The notes beneath the pieces were generated by a model. The model saw only the letters and a list, made by a program, of their open reading frames with translations. It was not told the origin of the DNA and did not search any database. The translations under genes were made by a program, and so were the position numbers. Shown piece after piece: positions 21,359-30,677 of a stretch of DNA of 64,000 nucleotides. Within the stretch, counting starts at the first letter, position 1. Each line of letters starts with the position of its first letter. This DNA comes from Leptodactylus fallax (taxonomy: Eukaryota; Chordata; Amphibia; Anura; Leptodactylidae): positions 1,595,001 through 1,659,000 of the forward strand of contig CAMRHE010000167.1 of assembly GCA_947044405.1 (NCBI GenBank), read 5' to 3'.

Positions 21359-21640
21359 TAAGCTATGTAATATCTATAAATCAATCACATATCTATCTAT
21401 TTCATATCCATTTATCTATCTGTTTATATATTATATTCAGCTATCATGTATCTATCTAGCTCATATCTAATTATCTATCTATTATATGCAACTATCATCT
21501 GTCTAGCTCATATCCATTTATCTCTGTTATATCTATATATCTATCTCATATCTAATTACCTATCTATTATTTTTAGCTATCATTTATCTAACTCATACTG
21601 TATCTATCTATCTATCTCATATCAATTCACCCCCTCTCAA
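21148..21640. repeat. (TATC)n microsatellite, right-hand remainder
   Basis: Imperfect TATC repeats, with short interruptions such as TTCAGCTATCAT, continue the tract seen at 16,950-17,626 and 18,728-18,775. Open frames rich in Ile, Tyr, Leu and Ser here are repeat translations. Confidence 0.95.
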
Positions 21641-21689
21641 GTCTGTCAACTGAGGAAATCTGTGAGTGTGTCACAGAAGCATGTATAGC

Positions 21690-21840
21690 AATTAATTTCT
21701 CACCAAAAAGGTACACTACCCAAAAGTAGCCACTGAGATTCTTTTTATAGGGCAGAGGGAGAAGCACTTTTACACTGTCTTGTGGCAAGACCCAGTGTCT
21801 AATCAGACCACACCTGCAATCCGAAATTGTCTTCTGTGTG
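21690..21840 (-). mobile_element. fragment of a decayed Tc1 family also present at 44.7 kb
   Basis: The reverse complement matches the left subterminal part of the element at 44,696-45,561, including CTACTTTTGGGTAGTGTA, AAAGTGCTTC and GGTCTGATTAGACA. Only about 150 bp is recognisable and no transposase coding region is left. Confidence 0.75.
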
Positions 21841-23087
21841 AAAAAAGGGAGTCATCTATAAAAAAACATTATTTACCCGACAACTCAGAGTTAGTAAACT
21901 TTGTCACTGTCCATCTATATGTGGTTGTCATGTCAACAGATCCTAGAGATTATAGCATTCTATGCCATGAACTACAATGGCACTAGGGTTATATGAGCAA
22001 AACCAACAGGATGCTGGACAATGGCAAATGTGAATTTGGCACCCCATATAAGCCTCCTCCTTGTAGTCAGACCTGGTCAGCAGTAAGACGCTCAGCAGTG
22101 CAGCCCTTTTATACTTAAGCATACATTATTTATCTGTTCCTCTTTCATGTTTTCATCTATTATTGAAGGAACACTCAGCTCAGCACAGGGGGTTAATTTT
22201 CACTGGGAGATGCAGAATATGTTGTTGTATCCAAAAATGGCTGAGTGGGTACGAGGAGGTCGTGATGGAACAAGACTAATCCATGTCCTAGTGGACGCTT
22301 CACTGACAACAGGACTGTTCTTTCTGCTAGGAGATTTCAGTTTGTGACTGATTTAGTGTATCTAAGACTTCATGTGTGATACTGTCTGCTGAGCCAGTGT
22401 AATAAAGACTATCATGTTGGATACGGTCTACTGAGCCAGTGTATATAAGTCTGTCTCACACATCCATACATCAATCATACTTCACAAGACCATCTATCAA
22501 TCGGCTTCGCTCCTTCTGCTCCATAGGAAAATGATAGATCATAAATGCCAACTTTTTTTGACGACCATGCCCCTTTAACTAAAGCCTCACCCCTTTGAGG
22601 ATTACCACACCCCTTTTAGGATATATAGTGGCATTGTTAGGTACTATAACCGTGCGCCTATTACTTCAATAAGAAAAGGGGTGCTTCTGGCCCCATCCGG
22701 CCCAATAGCTTCCAGGCCTGGGACTTAGATCAGCTGATCGGCGCAGGATCCAAATGTCAGACCCCCACCAATCAAATACTAGGATAGGTCATCAGTATAA
22801 GAAAAGCACCTAGGGGCCAGAAAACTCATTTAAAGGGAACCATTCAGTTGATTTTGGGGACAGGGATACTGTAGGTATATTTGCTGAACAGTATCAAAAA
22901 AGTTTGTGCAACCTGTCCGCAACTTCTTGACGCGACTATATAAGATCAGTCGTACTGGGAAAGTTGTGCGCAACTTGCGACCTGCAACCAAAAATCCAAT
23001 AGGACTGTCGAGGTTGCTTTAGGTCCTAGTTCACACTGTGATCTTACTGACAATCATAAGATGCTATATTGCAATACATAAATTACA
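21841..23087. other. no gene; includes common palindromic repeat
   Basis: Unassigned sequence. Around 22,640-22,830 the order CAATAAGAAAAGGGGTGC ... CTAGGATAGGTCATCAGTAT ... AGGGGCC is a degraded copy of the dispersed GATGACCTATCCTAAG repeat. No exon is recognised. An LCMT1 gene, expected here from mammalian synteny, was looked for by eye and not found. Confidence 0.4.
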
Positions 23088-23156
23088 TGACTTTGGTCGT
23101 ATGACATAAAGATTGCAATGTTGTATTGCAATCTTTATGTCATACGACCAAAGTCA
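23088..23156. repeat. perfect 32-bp hairpin with 5-base loop
   Basis: The left arm (23,088-23,119) starts TGACTTTGGTCGTATGACAT and the right arm (23,125-23,156) is its exact complement. The loop is GTTGT. A perfect 69-base snap-back could be a MITE core or a small-RNA precursor. Complete pairing without bulges favours a recent inverted duplication. Confidence 0.95.
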
Positions 23157-23379
23157 CCGTATAGTCCTAGCCTAATATGTTGGCCATTCTGATGACAGGC
23201 CATCTATGTCATACAAAAACAAGTCCAATATGCCAGAAAGAGAGCCGCCCTTGAAGTTTCATTTGGTCATATTCATTCCCAGTTCATAGAAAGTGGATCC
23301 AATTGAAGGACCCCATTCTCTTAAATCTATATAATGTAGCATTTGGATAGGAGCTGTCTTCATAATTCTACCCCTTTAA

Positions 23380-23737
23380 CCCTTTCACGAAATTTGGTGT
23401 ACTATTAAAGTACACAGCAGAGACCTTGTGGTAATGCCCACCATTAGAGTCCACTTAACTCTTTAGATCTCGGTCAAATATGACTGTAGCAATTATTTAC
23501 CAGTGCCGCTTGGGTGGCGCCATAATTGTGACAATCGCCGCCCCCCCGAAATGAGATATGGGGGTGATCATCTGTTACTATGACAGACAGGAGACTACTG
23601 AAGGCTCCCAGGTCTCTCTTCAGTATAGTTCTATTACAGGCTGCTGTAGAACGCTATGGATTTTTCAATATAATGCAGTACATTAGCTTTGCAGCATATT
23701 GTACTTGTGATCTGAGTTCAAGATCCATAGGGGGTGT

Positions 23738-23774
<37 letters not shown>

Positions 23775-24400
23775 TATATTCAAATCACCCCCTCTCCCTA
23801 GATCCCAAATAAATAAAAAAATACGCAAAACCCATCATAATCACATCATAATCATCAGGTATGTCCTGAACTACAGCCTTAAGAAAATATTTTTCCCATA
23901 TGGTGAATGCTGAAATGAGAAAAAAAAAAATCTAAATAAAAAGTACATCTGACCCCGCAAAAAAGATGCCTTATGCAGCCCCGTATATGGAAATATAAAA
24001 AAGTTACAGAAAATGGCGTCTAAGATTTTTTTTTTTCCAAAGTTTTGGATTTTTATTAAGGTGTTAAAACGTAACAAAAACTATATAAGTTTGGTATCCT
24101 CGTAATCGTACTGACCTGGACAATACAGGTAACATGTAGTTTTGGCTGTACAGTGAATGCCATAAAAAAAATTTCATTCACCCCATTCTGATTTTTTTCC
24201 CAGCTTCCCAGTACATCGTATGGAATATCAAATGGTACCATTATGAAGTACAATTTGTCCTGCAAAAAAAGAAGCCCTCATACAGCTCTGTGAATGGAAA
24301 AATACAATAGTAATGGCTATTGGAAGGTGAGGAGTAATAGACGAAAATTGAAAAATGGCTGGGGGGGGGGGGGGGGGTTAATAATAGCTGTATAAATCCA
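23380..24400. repeat. dispersed anuran-type repeat with homopolymer runs
   Basis: The phrases GTTTGGTATCCTCGTAATCG and CTGTACAGTGAATGCCATAA belong to a dispersed repeat. Related, more decayed sequence (CTGTACAGTGAACGCTGTAA) occurs in intron 2 of both CYP2 copies. An A-run at about 23,743-23,768 and a G-run at 24,361-24,377 punctuate it. No intact coding frame is present. Confidence 0.6.
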
Positions 24401-25314
24401 TATGTAGGGAGCTCCCCCTAGTGGCAGCTGCAGGCAGAAAGCATTGAACCCATTAGCTTTAGGACTTTGTGATGGATGCATTCTCCTAAGGCAGGGTTCC
24501 TGGGTACTGAGAAACCCATCTCATTGTAAATCTAAAAATCTGTATCCTATCCTATGACATGATGGGAGGAAAAAAAAAAAAAAAAGAAACATATTTAGTA
24601 AAAAGCTATATTCCAAATAGCTTTTCCAATGATTTTGGCATAATAGGTGTTAATACCAATTTAGAGTATAGCTGCCCTTTAAGCTAGAACTGTGGCCACA
24701 GATTTCTGGAACATCATTTACATTATCTGCAGACCTCCCGGGTACCTGACATCTGCTCACAAGAGCTGCCCTTGAAGTCTTCATTTGGCCGTTATTACAG
24801 TAGCTGTGCCTGGGAGATATTGCAATTGGCAAAATGGAGCTTTGCAATCCGGACGTCCATATATACAGACCACTGGGCTGGGCGATGAGCCAGGGCTATG
24901 CACATGAAGAACCAGGGACAAAGAAGAGGACACACTGGCCCTGAGTGAGTGAGGCGGCCACTGGGTATTAACCAGTATATAACAATGGCTAACACACAAT
25001 GCCAAGATACACATAGGTATAAAGAGAGCATTAAACCTGATTTTACAAGACTTCTTTCCAAGCTCCAGAATGCACAAATCATCATCTTGTACGGTCCACA
25101 ATCCAACATGAAAATGTACAAGCTCCAACATACAAAGGAAAGGAAATACAAAGCACAAGCTGAGCAAAGGTAAATCATATTGTTATTTTATGTAATTCTC
25201 ATTAATTACATTAAAGAGGTTCTCTGGGATGTCAGTTCAGTGCAAGTGAGTGGAAACTGAACTAACATAACCTGGCTTCATCACTACAAAGTATACAGAG
25301 CCGTGAACTACCTC
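24401..25314. other. no gene recognised
   Basis: Two overlapping minus-strand frames (24,781-25,178) of about 128 residues each occupy different phases of the same DNA, so at most one could be real. Neither shows a domain, signal or splice context. Treated as non-coding. Confidence 0.4.
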
Positions 25315-25461
25315 CTGAGTACAAGAATATAACTACTATTATACTGCTTCTATGTACAAGAATATAACTACTATAATACTGCTCCTATGTACAAGAATAT
25401 AACTACTATAATACTGCTCCTATGTACAAGAATATAACTACTATAATACTGCTCCTATGTA

Positions 25462-27029
25462 CAGTCATGGCCAAAAGTTTTGAGAATGATACAAATATTA
25501 CTTTTTACAAAGTCTACTGCTTCAGTTTTTCTAATGGCAATTTGCATATACTCCAGAATGTTATAAAGAGTGATCAGCTTAACAGCAATTACTTGCAAAG
25601 TTAATATTTGCCTAGAAAATGAACTTTATCCCCCAAAACACATTTCAACATCATTGCAGCCCTGCCTTAAAAGGACCACCTAACATCGTTTCAGTGATTG
25701 CTCCATTAACACAGGTGTGGGTGTTGATGAGGACAGGGCTGGAGATCAATCTGTCATGATTAAGTAAGAATGACACCACTGGACACTTTAAAAGGAGGCT
25801 GGTGCTTGCCATCATTGTTTCTCTTCTGTTAACCATGGTTATCTCTAAAGAAACACGTGTAGTCATCATTGCACTGCACAAAAATGGCCTAACTGGGAAG
25901 AGTATTGCAGCTAGAAAGATTGCACCTCAGTCAACAATCTATCGCATCATCAAGAACTTCAAGGAGAGAGGTTCCATTGGTGCCAAAAAGGCTCCAGGGC
26001 GCCCAAGAAAGACCAGCAAGCGGCAGGACCGTCTCTTAAAAGTGTTTCAGCTGCGGGATCGGGCTACCAGCAGTGCAGAGCTTGCTGAGGAATGGCAGCA
26101 GGCAGGTGTGAGTGCATCTGCACGCACTGTGAGGTGGAGACTCTTGGAGCAAGGCCTGGTCTCAAGGAGGGCAGCAAAGAAGCCACTTCTCTCCAGAAAA
26201 AACATCAGGGACAGACTGATATTCTGCAAAAGGTACAGGGAGTGGACTGCTGAGGACTGGGGTAAAGTCATTTTCTCTGATGAATCCCCTTTTCGATTGT
26301 TTGGAACATCTGGAAAACAGCTTATTCGGAGAAGAAGAGGTGAGCGCTACCACCAGTCTTGTCTCATGCCAACTGTAAAGCATCCTGAAACCATTCATGT
26401 GTGGGGTTGCTTCTCAGCCAAGGGAATCGGCTCTCTCACAGTCTTGCCTAAAAACACAGCCATGAATAAAGAATGGTACCAGAATGTCCTCCAAGAGCAA
26501 CTTCTCCCAACCGTCCAAGAGCAGTTTGGCGCTCAACAATGCCTTTTCCAGCATGATGGAGCACCTTGCCATAAAGCAAAGGTGATAACTAAATGGCTCA
26601 GGGAACAAAACATAGAGATTTTGGGTCCATGGCCTGGAAACTCCCCAGATCTTAATCCCATTGAGAACTTGTGGTCAATCATCAAGAGACGGGTGGACAA
26701 ACAAAAACCAACAAATTCAGACAAAATTAAAGCATTGATTCTGCAAGAATGGACTGCTATCAGTCAGGATTTGGTCCAGAAGTTGATTGAGAGCATGCCA
26801 GGAAAAATGGGAGAGGTCCTGAAGAAGAAGGGGAAAAATGGAAAAAATTGTTTTTTTTTTTAAAAATAATTTAAATTTTAAAAAAATTTTTTTTTAATTA
26901 AAAAAAAAAAAAAAATAATTTTTTTTTTTATAAAAAAAAAATTTGAAAAACACACATAAAAACCAGAGGGCAGCAGATCATGTGAAAATATAATATTTGT
27001 GTCATTCTCAAAACTTTTGGCCATGACTG
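25462..27029 (+). mobile_element. apparently intact Tc1/mariner transposon (DD35E spacing)
   Basis: The element is 1,568 bp with TA on both sides (25,460-25,461 and 27,030-27,031). Terminal inverted repeats start CAGTCATGGCCAAAAGTTTT and match over about 38 bp with a single mismatch. It contains one uninterrupted transposase frame. The insertion is at the TA of TATGTACAAG in a minisatellite unit, so the empty site can be read from neighbouring units. An A/T homopolymer jumble at about 26,850-26,945 separates the gene from the right end. Confidence 0.96.
25835..26863 (+). CDS. Tc1/mariner-family transposase, full length
   Basis: A single open frame of 342 residues encodes the cut-and-paste enzyme of the surrounding element. 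It starts at MVISKETRVVIIALHKNG; an upstream ATG at 25,802 would add 11 residues with no family counterpart. In order it has an N-terminal paired-like HTH, the basic hook GRPRK, a second HTH, then the catalytic core: FSDESPFRLFG (first Asp), FQHDGAPCHKAK (second Asp) and SPDLNPIENLW (Glu). Counting from the second Asp to the Glu gives 35 intervening residues, not the 34 of classic Tc1. The last residues run into a T homopolymer (NCFFF), so the true C-terminus may have slipped there. No stop or frameshift is seen, so activity is possible but unproven. Confidence 0.93.
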   Translation: MVISKETRVVIIALHKNGLTGKSIAARKIAPQSTIYRIIKNFKERGSIGAKKAPGRPRKTSKRQDRLLKVFQLRDRATSSAELAEEWQQAGVSASARTVRWRLLEQGLVSRRAAKKPLLSRKNIRDRLIFCKRYREWTAEDWGKVIFSDESPFRLFGTSGKQLIRRRRGERYHQSCLMPTVKHPETIHVWGCFSAKGIGSLTVLPKNTAMNKEWYQNVLQEQLLPTVQEQFGAQQCLFQHDGAPCHKAKVITKWLREQNIEILGPWPGNSPDLNPIENLWSIIKRRVDKQKPTNSDKIKALILQEWTAISQDLVQKLIESMPGKMGEVLKKKGKNGKNCFFF

Positions 27030-29909
27030 TACAAGAATATAACTACTATAATACTGCTCCTATGTACAAGAATATAACTACTATAATACTGCTCCTATAT
27101 ACAAGAATATAACACTAAAACCCCCCCAAAATAACTACTATAATACTGCTCCTATGTACAAGAATATAACTACTATAATACTGCTCCTATGTACAAGAAT
27201 ATAACTACTATAATACTGCTCCTATGTACAAGAATATAACTACTATAATACTGCTCCTATGTACAATAATATAACTACTATAATATTACTCCTATGTACA
27301 ATAATATAACTACTGTAATATTACTCCTATGTACAAGAATATAACTAGTATAATACTGCTCCTATGTACAAGAGTATAACTAGTATTATACTGCTCCTAT
27401 GTACAAGAATATAACTACTATAATACTACTCCTATGTACAATAATATAACTACTGTAATATTACTCCTATGTACACGAATATAATTTGTATAATATTGCC
27501 CCTATGTACAAAAATATAACTAGTATAATACTACACCTATGTACAAGAATATAACTACTATAATACTGCTCCTATGTACAAGAATATAACTACTATAATA
27601 CTGGTCCTATGTACAAGAATATAACTACTATAATACTACTCCTATGTACAAGAATATAACTACTATAATACTGCCCCCTATGTACAAGAATATAACTACT
27701 ATAATACTGCATCCTATGTACAAGAATATAACTACTATAATACTGCCCCCTATGTACAAGAATATAACTAATATAATACTGTCCCCTATGTACAAGAATA
27801 TAACTACTATAATACTGCTCCTATGTACAAGAATATAACTACTATAATACTGCTCCTATGTACAAGACTATAACTACTATAATACTGCTCCTATGTACAA
27901 GAATATAACTACTATAAGACTGCCCCTATGTACAAGAATATAACTACTATAATACTGCTCCTATGTACAAGAATATAACTACTATAATACTGCTCCTATG
28001 TACAAGAATATAACTACTAAAATACTGCCCCTATGTACAATAATATAACTACTATAATACTACCTCCTATGTACAAAATACAACTACTATAATACTGCTT
28101 CTATGTACAACAATATAACTACTATAATACTGCCCCTATGTACAAGATTATAACTACTATAATACCGCCTCCTAAGAATATAACTACTATAATACTGCCC
28201 TATGTACAAGAATATAACTACTATAATACTGCTCCTATATACAAGACTATAACTACTATAATACTGCTACTATGTACAAGAATATAACTACTATAATACT
28301 GCCCCTATGTACAAAAATATAACTACTATAATACTGTCTCCTGAGTACAAGGATATAACTACTATAATACTGCTCCTATGTACAACACTATAACTACTAT
28401 AATACTACGCCTATGTACAAGAATATAACTACTATAATACTGATCATATGTACAAGAATAAAACTACTATAACACTGCCCCTATGTACAAGAATATAACT
28501 ACTATAATACTGCCCCTATGTACAAGAATATAACTACTATAATACTACATCCTATGTACAAGAATTTAACTACTATAATACTGCCCCATGTACAAGAATA
28601 TAACTACTATAATACTGCTCCTATGTACAAGAATATAACTACTATAATACTGCTTCTATGTACAAGAATATAACTACTATAATACTGCTCCTATGTACAA
28701 GAATATAACTACAATAATACTGCTCCTATGTACAAGAATATAACTACTATAATACTGCTCCTATGTACAAGAATATAACTACTATAATACTACTCCTATG
28801 TACAATAATATAACTACTATAATATTACTCCTATGTACACGAATATAACTAGTATAATACTGCTCCTATGTACAAGAATATAACTACTATACTACTGCTC
28901 CTATGTACAAAAATATAACTAGTATAATACTACACCTATGTACAAGAATATAACTACTATAATACTGCTCCTATGTACAACACTATAACTACTATAATAC
29001 TACGCCTATGTACAAGAATATAACTACTATAATACTGATCATATGTACAAGAATATAACTACTATAATACTGCCCCTATGTACAAGAATATAACTACTAT
29101 AATACTGCCCCTATGTACAAGAATATAACTACTATAATACTACATCCTATGTACAAGAATTTAACTACTATAATACTGCCCCATGTACAAGAATATAACT
29201 ACTATAATACTGCCCCTATGTACAAGAATATAACTACTATAATACTGCCCCTATGTACAAGAATATAACTACTATAATACTACATCCTATGTACAAGAAT
29301 ATAACTACTATAATACTGCTTCTATGTACAAGAATGTAATTACTATAATACTGCTCCTATGAACAAGAATATAACTACTATAATATTGCTCCTGTGTACA
29401 AGAATATAACTACTATAATACTCCCCCCTATGTACAAGAATATAACTACTATAATACTGCTTCTATGTACAAGAATATAACTACTATAATACTGCTCCTA
29501 TGTACAAGAATATAACTACTATAATACTGCCTCCTATGTACAAGAATATAACTACTATAATACTGCCCCCTATGTACAAGAATATAAATACTATAATACT
29601 GCCCTTATGTACAATAATATAACCACTATAATACTGCTCCTATGTACAACAATATACTGTATGTACTATAATACTGTCTCCAATAGACAAAAATACATTT
29701 GGAAAGATTGAAGGAAATTATTTCCTATCTTTCTCCAGTCTTATGTAATATTTCAATATTATATGACTTCAGAGTTGAAAGTGTATAAATTATTACTTTG
29801 TACCTAGTGCATATATTTTGCCAACCAATGCTTTCTCACTTCACTAAGTTCACAATTTTGGAGGTCATTTTCAAGTCCATGTGCTTTCTAGGTCATTGTC
29901 CTTTACCTG

Positions 29910-30011
29910 CGGTCTTATACTCTATATATTGACCTTTGGAAGATCAAACTTTGGAAGTAGCCACAGTCAGAGCTGCTGGAGCTGAGCAGAGGAACAGCAC
30001 TGACAATACAG
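29910..30011 (+). promoter_or_regulatory. putative AQP8 promoter and noncoding exon 1
   Basis: A TATA-like TATATAT lies at 29,923-29,929, about 25-30 bp ahead of a likely start near 29,955. The short leader GAACAGCACTGACAATACAG ends at 30,011 and is followed by GTAAGTACAT, an excellent splice donor. Exon 2 with the ATG begins at 30,661. A TGACCTTTG half-site at about 29,929 resembles nuclear-receptor elements. The exon is inferred from splice-site quality and position. Confidence 0.6.
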
Positions 30012-30677
30012 GTAAGTACATTATGGCTATATACTCATGAGATGGGGAAAGTAATATAATGATACTGTATAATATGAACATCACAACATCATTAGTACTC
30101 TTTTTTTGGGGGGCATACTGCAGAACAGTCCTCCATACTAAACAAAGCCATACTACAGCTCCATGTTTTTGCATTCATGGTCACTATCACATCTTATTTG
30201 GATGTTGAGATAAATGGTCAACATAAAAAATTTCTCATTTTCACTTGGAAGTTTTGGAATAGCCCACAATTTATATGGTGACCATTACCACTAAATTTAT
30301 TTGTAGGACACTTTTGGTTGTGTTGGCATGTACAACTTCATAATTTTGCTCAAACTTGAATGGTTAGAAATACAACAAGACTGGCCATTGTTGGTCTTAA
30401 GTTTGATCTATAGATCGAATAGCTTCTGGTTACGACTAACTTCCTTTTAGAAATACTGATATCCTTGAGTGCATTGTATTTGGATCATGACCTACCAAGG
30501 TTGATGAGTTTTCTCTAAAGTTAGAATGATCAATTCCAACATTTTTGGTCATTCTTGAGAAGGACTTCGATTTGTTAAAAAGTTGGGCTACAAGGGGAAA
30601 ATTGTGACCAACTTTACTTAATCAGACCACTTTGTTTAATGTTCATCTGTTTTCTCCAAGGGTCATCTAATAATTAT

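Larger units (their letters stand above)
25315..29690. repeat. 35-bp minisatellite array, about 80 copies, split by a transposon
   Basis: Units of about 35 bp read CTCCTATGTACAAGAATATA then ACTACTATAATACTG. They lie at 25,315-25,461 and 27,030-29,690, on either side of a 1,568-bp Tc1/mariner insertion. Variation among copies is patchy. A block around 28,370-28,590 is repeated nearly verbatim around 28,970-29,190, evidence of higher-order duplication of many units. Confidence 0.97.

Noticed and set aside
24781..25178. Two overlapping minus-strand frames of about 128 residues
   Set aside because: They overlap in different phases, lack recognisable domains and have no supporting splice or promoter context.
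16950..29900. LCMT1 exons expected between ARHGAP17 and AQP8
   Set aside because: No splice-bounded segment resembling a methyltransferase was seen by eye. Absence cannot be proven without a search.
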